Shown here piece after piece: positions 23,857 through 35,833 of a stretch of 64,000 nucleotides of DNA. A program made the translations under genes and the position numbers. Where the stretch lies: the NCBI GenBank assembly GCA_022385755.1, contig MU278383.1, positions 51,947 to 115,946 on the forward strand. Reading direction: 5' to 3'. Source of the DNA: Trametopsis cervina (lineage: Eukaryota; Basidiomycota; Agaricomycetes; Polyporales; Irpicaceae). The notes beneath the pieces are model-generated. The model did not search any database. It was not told the DNA's origin and saw nothing but the letters and a program-made list of their open reading frames with translations. Position 1 is the stretch's first letter. Each line of letters opens with the position of its first letter.

Positions 23857-25526
23857 TCAAATTAGTTGCGCGCTTTTATTGATTCGAGCCACAGTCTCAG
23901 GAGAGATGTCGTCCAGTGGCGACACGTCGAACTTTTGTTTCTGGCGCAGGTTGTGAGAATGTATGATTTCCTCTGTGAATTGTGTATAGCTCACTATGTC
24001 ATCGTTATGCGTATTTTGCTTGCCAACGTCCTCCATAACCACCATTGGAATACGAGCTTGCTTCGCACTGCGGGCTATCTCTCCAGCAGTGTGCACCTCC
24101 TGCGACACAGTAACAGAGATGTTGTTAGCTGTGGTAGCCGTGAATCTGCTTAGCCTAGAGAGCTTTGATGAATTGTTACTCTGGCCGTAGCACGATGGGG
24201 TAGAGATCTGAGAGCCGTCGAGGTACGAGAGGTCGCCACTATAACGGGCTTCAGATTTGTATTCGTTGCGGCCACCGACGATTTTTATCCGTGCGTTCAG
24301 AACCTGTGGCGGAAATATCAGCCTTTTCACACAGAGAAGGCTATAACCCTCGACGCACCACCAAGAGACTATTGCTATAGAGCTTGCTCAGCGGGATACT
24401 CGGCGCAAGGTGATAGTTGTTATTTTGCCAGCGCACAAAGAACGCTATATCCAAGACAGCGAATGTAGCGCATACCAAACCGGTCTCACATGTGATCCGG
24501 ATAAACTTGGTGAGCAGTGTCGAGGTTTTGTGGAAGCCCGTGTTCGACTTGCGAAGAAAGTAGATCATGCACACGGCAATGATGACATCGTTTGCGGCCG
24601 CGGAAACGAGCCAGACCTGTTGAGGCCACCGCCATATCAGTACTAGCGAGTGCAAGGGATTCCATATGGAAGACGTACAGCAGTCGGCTTAAATGAGGTG
24701 GCTTGCACTGACGAAGTCTAGCTCGATGAGGTCTCGTAGAAAGGAAGAAAAAAGCTCACGCTCTGAGAAATGGCCGACCTGGGCGGCGTGAGCCCCGCAA
24801 TATGTACCCATTCCTAATTGAACCATAGCGATCTGCAACGCACGAACAGTCAGAGAAGTCCACCAGAACGAAAGCAGTATCCGAATCTTACAGAGACAAC
24901 GAGTGAGGCCACTATACAGGAGCGACTGAGAATCCATATTCTCCATGCGTAAAATAGTTGACCTAAACTACAGACTGCAGGGATAGTTGAGCACGGTTAA
25001 GAATCAGACTTGACGCCGCAGAGTTGGTACTTACTGATACTTCCCATGACGGGTACACTGAACCACAGCCAGCCCACCGTATCAAGTTCCGCCATGCTAC
25101 CCCATCCTGTTCCAAAATTCCGGAATGCGTCGCGTGTCGACAGGGTCGTTTGCAGCACTTCCAGAGTGTAACATGTTGTAACAATCAACTTCGGCAGGAG
25201 CTTGTCCTTGGGGAAGGAAACATAGTACAAGTCTACGAAAGCATCAGTTTCCACAACTTGCGCTGTTTTCATGTCGACTGCACAGTGGTACTTACAAGTT
25301 TGAACGGTGAGTGCACCAAATAAAGCCCAATTGAACAGGTGGCCAATAAACTACCATGCACACGGACCGTGGTAAGTAGAAGTATGGTGCAGCGTATCCA
25401 TAATATACTCACGAGAGGACCCGTCCTGTATGCAAGAAGAAAATCAACAATGTTTCAAACGCCATAACCCTAATTCAGAACCACGTACAGTTCAGCGATG
25501 GAGGGTGGAATATCTGTGGTAGACAT
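23857..25526 (-). CDS. DUF6534-like multi-pass membrane protein 1
   Basis: This is a member of the large basidiomycete family of integral membrane proteins with a C-terminal DUF6534-type domain; function is unknown. Exon pieces read in frame: MSTTDIPPSIAEL, TGPL, FIGHLFNWALFGALTVQT, YLYYVSFPKDKLLPKLIV, then FYAWRIWILSRSCIVASLVV, IAMVQLGMGTYCGAHAAQ, and the domain core VWLVSAAANDVIIAVCMIYFL with IRITCETGLVCATFAVLD and LSKLYSNSLL. The family hallmark YSNSLLVxLNARxxI is completed by the last exon (VLNARIKIVGG). About seven hydrophobic segments precede a hydrophilic tail of about 150 residues. One junction around 24660-24780 is uncertain. A perfect inverted repeat lies about 140-190 bp upstream of the ATG. 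Confidence 0.82.
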
Positions 25527-27165
25527 ATTGTTCATCTACACTGGCAGCGCTGCGCTCATCCCACCGCCGCAAAACGAGTGAAGAGACCGAGGAAAAGAGC
25601 AAGAAGCAGCGTGTTGTCGGCGATACCATAAAATATATGTATGTGGGCGGCGACCCTGACATTGCGCGACTTGCCTGAGCCGCGAATGTTCCTGCACCGC
25701 AGGCAAGTCGCGTGCATATGGAAGCGGCCGAAGCGGCGAAAACCCTTGGAGGAACTGCTTGACTGGGAATAGGCTGCCCTGACAGAGTCAGGTCATCTCT
25801 CAGTGGATCTCATTATAATTACACGATCATCCTGTGGTATTTCGTCTCCCCTGGCAACAACGCGTGCCGTCTGTCAAAACATATGAAACACGAGGTGAGA
25901 TGCAGACAGAGGAGCTCGCAAGTAGGACGTAACGACTTACCGCCGTGTAAAGACCTGCTATGCATAAGATGTTGCACTTCAGCGGATGAGCATGAGCATA
26001 GTGGTCGTGCTTGTGAACGAGAAATTGAGATCAATACCCTCGATACAGTATGAATGATCGTTACAATAGCACATCGGGGGAAGAATCTCATTCAAACGCC
26101 GCATTCTACGCGCACAGGAGTGATGCAGTTTCTTCGACAGAATGCATGAAACGCCACATTTGTAGGAATACGCTGAAAATAAGCAGCAGTGTTTGGTATT
26201 TCGGACAAGTTTGCACGAGACAAAAATATCTGGTATAGGAGATCGATTGCTCAGAGGAAGAAGAAGGGGGACTGATGAGGACGTCGATCATGTGTCCAGT
26301 GCGCCCATAAGTACTGAACATTCACGTCTGAATAAAGCGTAGTCTCAGCATATTGCATAGCCTGAAAACACCGTACCACTGAGTTTGAGTATTTGGTGGC
26401 ATTCATTGTTCGAGTAATTCTATACTATGGGTGCTTCTAGTGCGACGCCACAGAAAGGACTCATGCAAGCAGGCTACGATGGGTTTGGCCAATAATATTG
26501 GAGCACGCCTTGGCATGAGGTCGGACCGAGTACTCTGACTGAGAGTCCTACCTCCACAAGCAGAATGACTCACCGCCATTAGTTCGCCTGTCATTCGCAG
26601 TGCCGAAGGACAGCACAGAACGAGATGGTTGCCGTCGCGCGACACAATGGAGCCGCACAAGCCTGAGGGAATCTGCAATAACATGAGCAAGAAACAATGC
26701 CAAGTCAGATGGAGACACGGAGCACACGTGCAGCAAGCCTTAACTCTTTCACGACGCCGTCACAAGACACCAAACAATATCGGAAACCTCTCCTGAGGAA
26801 TATGCATTGCTCTAAAGAACTTGCTCTAGATAACACCGACTATAAGTTGTGTAACGGTACCCAAAAAAGATAGCGACCAGAAGCAACGAGACGCAAGCGT
26901 CCCAAACAACAAAAAGCCAGAGGTAAACGTGTGGTCAGCCGTTGCCATAACAGTATGGCAGAGTGCGATGCGAAACACAAAGCATGAGCGAGCGGGGACA
27001 AGGGGGTGTGAAAGGGGTGGCTGAAGAAAAAAGAAGGAACGTGCGGTCGACGGACTACACAAACTAGCAACAAAGCAGTGGTCGCGGATCATCGCAATGA
27101 GGGAAAGCAAACGGGGTATAACAACGAAGGGAATATGGAGGAATAACAAGACCAGGAAAGGGCGT
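25527..27165. other. Intergenic, 1.6 kb
   Basis: This holds the promoter side of DUF6534-like gene 1 (AT-rich TATA-like tract near 25629-25640 and the inverted repeat at 25665-25712). Open frames on the minus strand at 26403-26736 and 26826-27149 are not recognisable. No other feature is seen. Confidence 0.5.
25665..25712. repeat. 13-bp perfect inverted repeat, 22-nt spacer
   Basis: The left arm CGCGACTTGCCTG (25665-25677) is exactly complementary to the right arm CAGGCAAGTCGCG (25700-25712). It lies just upstream of a TATA-like tract and of DUF6534-like gene 1, so it could be a regulator site or an RNA hairpin. No binding protein is implied by sequence alone. Confidence 0.85.
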
Positions 27166-28779
27166 TTAGAGGATCAGCCTCCGCTTGCCGTTACCGGGCT
27201 TGCCACCCTTCAGGCCACCGACCTTCGGTGGGGGGTTGGCAGCAGCGGCGCCTCCCTTGTTGTTATTGTTCGCAGCAGCAGAGCTCGAAGCAGCGGGAGC
27301 GGCCGATGAGGCAGCGGCGGCACCACCCTTGCTGTTGTTGTTGTTGTTCGACGCAGTGGCAGCAGCGGCGGCTTTGCCGGCACATACACTGGTCTTACCA
27401 TCAGCAGAGGCCTCGAACTGTAAGGAACAAGACACATGAGCACAATAAATTAAGCGGTATGCACGGTGATACGCACGTAAACGACATCATCGGTAGACGC
27501 GTGTTGCGCGACGGGCATGAGGACCGGCTGGTGGTTCGACGCGGTGTTGATGCTCGCGAGACGGTAGCAGCCAACATCAACACCTCCGGGGACGGTCACA
27601 GAGACGACACCGTTCTTGGCCGGGGTGTTAATACCCTTGAAGAACGTGAACTTCGAGCCATCGAGGACGGTGGTGTCTGTCCAACTCGGGCGGGCGAGAT
27701 CAATGACGACGTGAGTGTGGCCAATAATTTCACCGGCGCCGTTCAACTGCTGAGGAGCGGACATGAACTTGGACGTCGCGTTAACGAAGACACCGAGTTG
27801 CATGTTGGTGATGGCGAGGTCAATGTTGAAGTCCTTGTTCGCCTGGACTACCTGCAGGTTGGCCGGGTTCTGGAACTTGGCAGCAACGAGCTTGGTCGCG
27901 GCGGGGATCTGACCCATAGGAGCGGGGTTACACGAACCGGTCTTGATCTGCTGACCGTTGGTGATGGGTTGACCAGTCGTGGCACAGAAGTTGATGAAGT
28001 TGTTCGGCGACAGGAGCGACGGGGACTGCTGGTCAACCGCGCTGAGAGGGCGTTAGCACGAGCATACAAAATGAAGAATAGGCTGCTTACTCGTTACCGC
28101 TCGGGTCGTTGAAGCCGTCCGCTACAACTTTGGGGTCAAGGGCTAATGACAGAAGAGTCAGACTACTGTTTGCGGCAAATGATAGAAAGCGGACGTACTG
28201 AAGGAGGTCTGCTCGTTGCCCGTGTTGGCACCAGCACCTGCCTTAGAGGTGGAGGCAGCAGCAGCGGATGAGCTCGCAGCGGTACCCTTGCCGTTGTTGC
28301 CGGCAGCACCGTTGTTACCGCTTGCGGCATTGTTGCCAGCAGCGGCTTTGCTTGTCGCTGCTGCAGCCGCAGAAGAGACAGAAGTGTTGCCCTTGCCGTT
28401 CTTGCTGTTGTCGTTGTTGGAGCCCTTGTCGTTGTTGTTACCGGCAGCGCCGCCCTTGCCAGTGTTGTTGTTGCCGGTAGTACCCTTGCTGTTGTTGTTA
28501 TTGCCGGAAGTGCCCTTGCTACCAGTAGAGATAGCAATGTTGGTGGCAGCCGCTGAAGAAGCAGCTCTAGCAGTGACAGTAACAGTCGTAACAGCGGTCT
28601 GTCGGCGCGTCGTTAGTGGAGTGATTGTGCAGATCACGAATGTCACTTACGGCACACTGGGCGGTTTCACCCTTCTGGTTGTTGTTGTTTCCAGGGAAGC
28701 GGTCGGCAGTGGGGACCGCAAGGGAGGCGGTGGTGAGACTGAGGGAAAGAAGGGCGACGAGGAAAGCCTTTGCGAACAT
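27166..28779 (-). CDS. Secreted Asn/Gly/Ser/Ala-rich protein
   Basis: The protein has a signal peptide (MFAKAFLVALLSLSLTTASLA) and a long low-complexity linker of NNNSKGTTGNNN-type and AAASSSAAAA-type repeats. A conserved globular domain follows, with ALDPKVVADGF, NNFINFCATTGQPITNG, SCNPAPMGQIPAATK, MSAPQQLNGAGEIIGHTH and NHQPVLMPVAQHASTDDVVY. A second NNNN/AAAA linker and a basic end (KPGNGKRRLIL) complete it. The first intron is 28599-28650. Others follow TSF (GTACGTCC...TTAG), GNE and DVVY. I know similar globular domains from many basidiomycete secretomes, where some records carry the unsupported name 'ribosomal protein s17'. The true role is unknown; a cell-wall or matrix location is an inference. 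The basic tail argues against a GPI anchor. Confidence 0.82.
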
Positions 28780-30246
28780 GTTGACTTGCGAGGGTGTGTG
28801 AAAGCGAAGACCGGCTGCTAGGATGTGTATGAAATGAACGGAGAACAGCGTTCTGTCGAAGAGGCCGTAGAGAAGTAAAGTAAATTTGCCGACACCGGGT
28901 CGATGTAACGCAGGGATGCACTAGGCAACGGCCTGAGAGCAAGGCAAGAGCAAGCAAAGGAGAGGGAAGGAGGGAGGAGGTGAGGGGCGGAGTTGTTGGG
29001 ACGATGCTCTTATGTATTGGGATCAGTGGACGGCCAATTACTCGACGATAGCGGGCGCTTCGGGTGCCGTGGCGGGCGAACAGGGGTGCCGAACCAATCA
29101 GATCAGGCAAGGATGAGCACCATAGCGACGAGGACAGATCGTGTTGCGATCCGGACCAATCAGAACGTACAGGCATGCAGGGGTGCCCGCGAGAGCAGCT
29201 TCAATCGTTTTCGCTTGTTCCTTGCTGGCCTCTCCTCGAGCCCTGTACGCTCACATCGGCCGTCGTCTTGGCATCCGTGCCTCTGTGGGTATTTTTACAT
29301 CTCCTGTAGTCATGGAGACTTTGCCTCACCTCCGATAATGGGACCCTGCATTGTCTACTCGAGTCGTACAAGTACAGTACTCCACACTCTACATACTTAC
29401 CGTACTGTGCTCTAAAGCTTATTGAACACTACACGATCTGTCCACTATGGTACACACAATTGTCTTGTCAGCTTCATCCGTCTGCTGCGACATGAACAAC
29501 CATTGCGCTCAGTCTGCCAATAGCGTAGTTCAACGCCAGCAAATGACGGTCACTTGATATCAATGCATGCATTCTACCGCATTTCTACCACCCTCGCAAC
29601 CACCCTCCTACAGCATCCGCTTTCCGATTCCCGCAGGGGCGTACATATGTCATGTCGCTTTCTGAAGACGACCGTCATCATCCTGTTCGACATGCCGTTC
29701 TGTACATCGAGCTACCGTGACAGTAGCAGTACTGATCCGAACGCTGCAGCATCAGAACTCCGACTGCACTCTCTGCAGTTCCTCATTACAGTAACCATCG
29801 GCCGACCTACTTAAGCTGCTCGTTGTCGTTGTTGCTGTAAAGAGGGCTCCATTATACAACTGCGTTCATTCTCCATGCGCGTTCGCTTCCAGAACCATGC
29901 AGGCAGGCTACATTGCCAGGGGAGGTGGCGGTGACTGCATGGCAAACCTGCCGCTACTGTACTCGTGAAACACAAGTTGCTGTCAGCCCATCCAGATGTG
30001 CACATCTCCCATTGTAGAAATGTCGCACCGATCATAATCAACTCACCGTACCGCCCCCGCTTTTCCAAAACCACCAGGCTTTCCGAAATACAGGGTGTGG
30101 TTCATAACGCATTAGATTAATGACTTTGCGCTTGCAGACAAACGGACACGCAACGTCTCACTATGTACTGCACAAAAGTGAACAATTGCTTGCATGGATA
30201 CCGCGCCCAGTGCAGCGTAGACAAAAAATAACAACAACCATGCAGC
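28780..30246. other. Intergenic, 1.5 kb, with CCAAT boxes
   Basis: The upstream region of the secreted protein gene contains two CCAATCAG elements (29094-29101 and 29156-29163) inside a loosely repeated 60-bp context, plus a GGCCAATTA at about 29030. These resemble CCAAT-binding-complex sites. The rest, to the tRNA-Gly 3' end, shows no gene. Confidence 0.5.
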
Positions 30247-30317
30247 TGCATTAAGAGGGAATCGAACCCCCGGCGGGTCGATGGCAACGACCCAGGTTAC
30301 CACTACCCCATTAATGC
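30247..30317 (-). tRNA. tRNA-Gly(GCC)
   Basis: The 71-nt gene folds as a cloverleaf without intron. The acceptor pairs GCATTAA with TTAATGC and the discriminator is A. The anticodon stem is GGTCG/CGACC with loop TTGCCAT, anticodon GCC. The T loop is TTCGATT. It overlaps, in antisense, the only in-frame ATGs of the IMPACT-domain gene. Confidence 0.93.
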
Positions 30318-31171
30318 GTGCAAGGAATGGCGTTATCCATATAGTCAACACACATGGCGCCGCTCCTCAAATACGCCAAGCGTTCACCACACCTTTGCAA
30401 CTTCACTTCGAAATAAGTACTGCAGCGATCACGGTGGCACGCCTACTACGCACGCCTCCATCTCGGCCACTCACCGCAGTCCCATATGTCTCGTTCTACG
30501 CCCCGCACTCCTCCCATCGAGTAATCTCATCACCACTCCTACGGCACACACGCCAGAAATCAACTCGGCATGATCACTCTACAAGCTCGCTCGACCCCAG
30601 TCTGACCACATCAACTGGCTGGCCATACGAGGTGGTCTCATCCGATGTCCTTAACCACCGCAAATCAGCATTCCAAGCTTATGCTACCAAGTTCTTCTTG
30701 CCTGCGGACACGCTACTTAAGGACGGGCGTGCGGCACGTAAACACGAAGGCTTAGAGGAGTTATTCACGCACATTGAGGGCCTCTCACCACGCACGAAAC
30801 GCGCCACCCATCGGATGTGGGCGTACCGATGCAGCGACGGCCCCTTCAGTATTTCGTCAAACGAGCCTTCTGCCGTTACGAAGCCTTCCACATCGAAGAG
30901 GAAGCAAAAAGACTCTCACAAGTCCCCCACACACACTCCTGCTCAGTTACAGCAGGACTTGAAGTACGTGATGGCATCCTACTCAGACGTGGAGCCTGCG
31001 TCTGGATCGATCCTCGAGAGACTTCTGGAGCTCAACAGCTGCTCGAACGTTGCCGTCGTCGTGTATAGGTGGTATGGCGACGTGAAGATTGGCGGTGAGA
31101 GGTGGAGGCTCATTAGCAATGCCTCCTCGGAGGCGTTGAAACTACTGGGTTCGAAGGAGTCAAAGAGCTAA
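30281..31171 (+). CDS. IMPACT/YIH1 N-terminal-domain protein
   Basis: The core matches the UPF0029/IMPACT fold of YIH1/IMPACT and bacterial YigZ proteins. Segments include VVSSDVLNHRKSAFQAYATKF, then KRATHRMWAYRCSDGP and, after a Lys/Ser-rich insert, the second half ILERLLELNSCSNVAVVVYRWYGDVKIGGERWRLISNAS. No RWD domain precedes it, so it is not a full YIH1. The first about 90 residues are rich in Arg, Ser, Thr and Pro and poor in acidic residues (ARLLRTPPSRPLTAVPYVSF), like a mitochondrial presequence. The start is unsettled: in-frame ATGs exist only at 30281 and 30314, both inside the antisense tRNA-Gly. An ATG at 30354 is in another frame and meets a stop, so an unseen upstream exon is possible. 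The body and stop are secure. Confidence 0.75.
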   Translation: MATTQVTTTPLMRARNGVIHIVNTHGAAPQIRQAFTTPLQLHFEISTAAITVARLLRTPPSRPLTAVPYVSFYAPHSSHRVISSPLLRHTRQKSTRHDHSTSSLDPSLTTSTGWPYEVVSSDVLNHRKSAFQAYATKFFLPADTLLKDGRAARKHEGLEELFTHIEGLSPRTKRATHRMWAYRCSDGPFSISSNEPSAVTKPSTSKRKQKDSHKSPTHTPAQLQQDLKYVMASYSDVEPASGSILERLLELNSCSNVAVVVYRWYGDVKIGGERWRLISNASSEALKLLGSKESKS

Positions 31172-34100
31172 GCATACCACCCAGAAGGAGGGCGCGGCTC
31201 TTCGCCGATTCATATTGTAAGGTACGAGTTGTATAGTATCCATGCTCTGTAATAGTCCGGCTGTTTTGCTAGATCAGCTCGCCAGTCACTACGCACAATA
31301 CATATCTCGTGTTACCTTCCCACCTACGAAAAACTATGCCCGTCGTGGCGCGTCATCAATAATACCACTAGACATGTCTACATAACATCTTTCCCCGGAA
31401 CACTCAGCATACACCCGGCGAGCACAGCTCCCTCCTTCATCGTACACTCCGTCCCCTGCATCTTCACTCCCATACCATTCCTCAGGCTCCATCACCCAAC
31501 GTACATCGCATCCCGAGCTCCCATCTCAGTACTGTCTTCGCGCACCCACGCGGGCTGTGCCTCGGGGTTTGTAGGCGTGTATGTTTTGTTGCATGCACGC
31601 CGTCGGAGTCGCAATCCGCGAGAGTTGCCATCATGATGCGCGGTGTGTTTCTGTCTACGGGAATCCAATCTGCTGAACACCATTAGCTTCCCGCTCTCAT
31701 GCTGACCAACTGTCTAGTGCCTTGCTGGTGGTATCACAGTTGCGAAGTCTGTCATAGGTACACAAGGAAGCAAGTGTGTTCACACAGGACGATCTACCGT
31801 TGTGCCAAGCCCATTGCGTCGGTTTGCCAGACCGGGGTACGTCCGCCTTCGACTTCTCCTGCATTTGTGATAGAATATCAAACATCGGCGCGGTGCACAC
31901 TGTTCTCCAGGTAAGATAATCCTTTTCGTGTTGCGCCGCCGATATCTCACGCTTTAGACATGACGTCGACAGGGCAGTTGCGTCGATGCTCTCTCGTCCG
32001 TAAAACATGTGGGATGTTTGACGCGAAGACTCGGAGAACAAAATATGACGATGCGGGAACGCGGGATGTACGCTCCACGACAGCAGTGGCAGTCACTACA
32101 AATTCATCCCGCCGCGATATTTTTATCTTTATCGCAAACGCGCTGTCAAGCAGTGTCCAGGTACACAACTCGCTACTTCAAGTCTGAAGATGTACGGATG
32201 TACAACAGAAGACAGAAATGGGACCTGAAACGACAGTACACCCGTGGTTTCATCTCGAAATCATCGTCTTCAACGAATCATTACCACTGCCTTATCCAAG
32301 GAACGAACGTACTCATCACGCTTCATACTTATCGACTCAGAACCACTCGAAGCCAGCCTCGCGCCCGAAAACTAAACCGAACGTCGACACTTCAATCCGA
32401 TCCACCCAGTAGCAGACTACACCATCCGCTCTTTGCATCTCTCACCGCCAGGAACAAGCCCATCCACTATCCCAACACCCTCCCAACTCACCTCACCCAG
32501 AGATCACCGACCTGCCCACATTCCGCTCTGCCATTGTCAGATCGTGTCTCCTGAAACATTCCGCCTGCCGGCGCCAGGATCCGCGGGCCCCTTTCAACTT
32601 TGAAGTCAAGTGTCTAGAAAGGGTGGCGCGGTAGCAAGAGCCGAAGGCGCAGCAGGGCGGGACGCCCGTGGGCGAACCGACGTTTCGCGGCTGTGTGTGT
32701 GGGATGCGTTGGACAACGTTCAATGTACGCGGGCGCGCACCTCCCTCAGCCACATCTCCTTACGCCCACCACAATTATCACAATTACTGTATTCTATTCT
32801 ACTCCGACGCCACCCGCCCGCCACGATTACCGTATACTGCATCCGTCCCACACGCAAGTCTCGCGCCTCGCCAATCGCAATCGTACTCCCGACGCGCATC
32901 GGGACCCTGCAAGTCCGTACTGAATAGCGGTGGAGCGTCAGGCCGCTAGGGGTGGTTCGACAATTGTCCTGCAGCGTGTTCGTCCCGCTTGTCGCTTGTA
33001 TTAATGCACGGCGTCATGCAATGCAAATCGGCTCGCTCTATTGTCCAGGTGCGCCATGTCCGCCTCGTTGCAAGTCCACTCCAGCGTCTCGCAGGACTAG
33101 TGCGGTCACGAGAGCCAATGTAGTGAGCGTTTGTGTTCATGAGGCTGCGCCACGAGATAGAGTAGAGTGGCGATGGGTGTGACCCACAGGGCCGTCCACG
33201 GCTGCGAGGATCTCCTTCGCCACCCGCGCACCTCTGCGCCTTTGGGAAGAGTTGGTCTGAGATAACAGTGCCATTGTGAGATTAGCGGACTGAGAGTTCG
33301 TTCTAGCTCTGCGCTCAGCTCGGCTGAGCCCACACTACTGTACTGTAAGTGACTGAACCTACAACCGTTCTCGGAGCCCGCAAAACAAGGACCTTTGACC
33401 TTGTGCGCGACGCCGAAGGGCGCGCCGCCGGAAGTAACGTAACGTACGCAGTGATTAATGCAGCGCGTGCTGTACATAATCCCGCACGTACGATGCGCCG
33501 TCCAAACCTAAAAATGGAACTTCGCGGACTCCACTATTGTGCTCAATGCTCGGGCTGTGCTGTACGATACTGTACCACATCTTCGCCGCTAGAAGGCGGG
33601 AGTGAAAGGCGGTGCATGGAGAGGGTCCAAGCGTGAGCCCTCCGTCCCCATCCTGAGCAAAGCTCGAACCTAAGATAAAAACAAACAACAAACAAACAGA
33701 CTAAGAGCAAGCATGATCTGCGGCACCCAAATACGGTTCAATACCGCCCCAATCGTTAGTGCCAGATTCCCGCCCATGGCCAACCGTATCATGATCCACG
33801 AATTGCCAAAAAAACCATGCAAGCCCGCCAAGCCCGCCAAACCAGGCGCTCCAATTTCAAATCCCATGCGTTGGCCATCGCTTGCGCTCGCACCGATGCA
33901 ATATCCCGAAAAGACAGTCCGTTTTTATTACACGTCCTATACACACACACACGCTGGCTACAACAGCTCCAGCACGAGCTCGAGGAATCAAAAGGAAACG
34001 AGAGGGGCACGAAGGCGGGGGAGGAGACATATAAGTTAAGTAAGGGACGGGTCGGGGTGGGTGGGGCTACATTCTACAGGGGACTACCTGCTGTTTGGTG

Positions 34101-34360
34101 CGACTACTGTACGAAGAAAGCGTGCGTGGAATATATAGAGCGAGAGAGGGGTCGTAAGATACAGTGGGTAGTGGGCTGCGGGCTGCGAGAACGAGACGAG
34201 GCGTGCATGCTTGAGAGGACAAGGGAGCGCTGGGTGGGTGGATAGAGAGACAAGGTGTGTGGGTGTGAAGGCGAAAGGACACAGTGAGACAAAGACAGGG
34301 GGTGACAACACAAAGAGCCCAGGGAGGAGGAGGAAAAGAAGGAGAGAGAGCAGAGGCGCA
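31172..34360. other. Gene-poor stretch, 3.2 kb
   Basis: No ORF here matches a family I know, and none shows exon continuity. Short repeated motifs occur, such as CTGTACTGTAAG near 33340 and AGCCCGCCAAGCCCGCCAA near 33822-33840. A minus-strand frame at 33670-33867 encodes a hydrophobic, Gly/Ala-rich stretch, but it is too short and isolated to call. Confidence 0.5.
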
Positions 34361-35833
34361 TCAGAACGCCGCGCCAGTATGCACATTCGGCACCGGCAGC
34401 TTGCTCATCTCCAACGCCTCCGGCGTATGTATCCCGCCAAGCACAGTCTCGCCCTTCACATCATACCCCACCTCGCTCCCTCCATCCCCATCCATCTCCG
34501 TGCGCGTCGAGATATGCACGACGGTCGGCGCCGCGCCGCCCATCGTCGCCGCCGACCGACGGCCGTACCCGTATGCGCTGTTCGTGCCCGGGATCCCGCC
34601 GCCTGAGCCCGATTGCGAGAAGGAGGTGTATTGGTTCGAGACTGCGCCGCCGGCCCCGCCGCCTTCGGCGTCGCCGGGGCGGTTGTGCGCGTGCCGCGAG
34701 TTGAGCGAGGTCATTAGCGCGTTGGAGTAGACTTTGGCGAGCACCGCCGCGCTGTAAACAGAAGATACCTCGTTAGCGGGAGAGAAAGAGAAATGAAGGA
34801 GGGAGGAGACGCACAAGAAGATGTGGAGGTTGTTCGTCTGGAAGACCTGGAACATGATGAGCTCGAGGAGCGCACAGGTGGCTGTAACGACACCCGTCTC
34901 GACGGTGAGACGAATGAGGCGATTCACTACACGCTGCGTGCGCTGGAACTTGGTGCGGCGGACGGTGAAGAGCAGGTACAGCATGGAAAATGCGATCGCG
35001 ACGTCGTCCGCCGCCGCACCACCGAGCCACACGATCGTGCGTCGGTAAAGCGTGTGCAGGAAGGTCACGTCTTGCAATGAAGGGATCTGTAAAGCAGGGG
35101 CGTCAGTACCGGGGAGAGGGTATGAATAGTAAGCAGGACTTACGCCGATAGCGATGGCAAGCGCCGCCGCGCATTGCATGAGCGCAATGGCGACGATGAG
35201 ACCCGGCACGATCATCCACTGGCCGATCTTGTATATCCGCCAGGCGTAGAACGTCTGCACCCACGCGGCCACTAGAAGCCCACCCGTTAGCATCCATCAT
35301 ATTTAATGTTATGGAGACCGCGCGGTACTCACCGATACCAGTAACGGCAGGGACGGCGGAGAACGTCCAGTTAAGGCGGAGGAGCGCGAGCGGGCGGCCC
35401 CAGCCAGAACACAGTGCGTACCAGCCGAGACTCGCCATCGTCAAGGTCTGGAAGATGTCGAGCAGGAACACAGACCAGACGGTGACTTTGATGACGAGCG
35501 TGTCGCGCGGGTAGTGCATCGAGTAGTGGTCTGTTGCGCGCGCGGGAGAGGGTTAGTTAGCGGCGGATGCGAAAGGTGCGATCGGGGGATGGGGCACGTA
35601 CAGACTTGCATGATCGAGATGCCGAAGAGGAGGAACGAGGCGAGGGCGCCTGCGAACTGTGTGATGAGATTGTCAGTCGCGCGATGCGCGGTGTGCGCGG
35701 GGCGGACGCACCACTGGCCCGATCCTGGCATTGCAATGGACGGTGAGTAATGTAGGCGAGGTTGAATCAATGAGTGCACTCACAGGAGCAATGTAGACTC
35801 GGGGACAGGGACGTCCGGGGGGAGACCGCTCAT
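34361..35833 (-). CDS. DUF6534-like multi-pass membrane protein 2
   Basis: Basidiomycete integral membrane protein of unknown function. Exon 1 (MSGLPPDVPVPESTLL) starts at 35833. Later pieces read FAGALASFLLFGISIMQ, YYSMHYPRDTLVIKVTVW, MASLGWYALCSGWGRP, VAAWVQTFYAWRIYKIGQW and IPSLQDVTFLHTLYRRTIVW. The DUF6534-type domain follows (LGGAAADDVAIAFSMLYLLF, LIRLTVETGVVTATCALLEL, VLAKVYSNALMTSLNSRH). The hydrophilic tail has a Gly-rich segment and ends VHTGAAF. About seven hydrophobic helices are expected. Introns near 34750, 35100, 35280 and 35540 are short GT-AG types. It diverges from the GMC gene across 6.8 kb. Confidence 0.85.

Noticed and set aside
26403..26736. Two overlapping minus-strand frames
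   Set aside because: Short, unrecognised and not joined to other exons.
27228..28112. Plus-strand 294-residue open frame
   Set aside because: It lies opposite the secreted protein gene and is open only because of the repeat-rich coding sequence; no family resemblance.
28216..28821. Plus-strand Leu/Pro/Ala-rich 201-residue frame
   Set aside because: It is the complement of the Asn/Gly/Ser linker of the minus-strand gene; composition explains it.
33670..33867. Minus-strand hydrophobic 65-residue frame
   Set aside because: It could be a last membrane segment of a gene, but no neighbouring exon fits and the Gly/Ala/Leu run may come from the AGCCCGCCA repeat.
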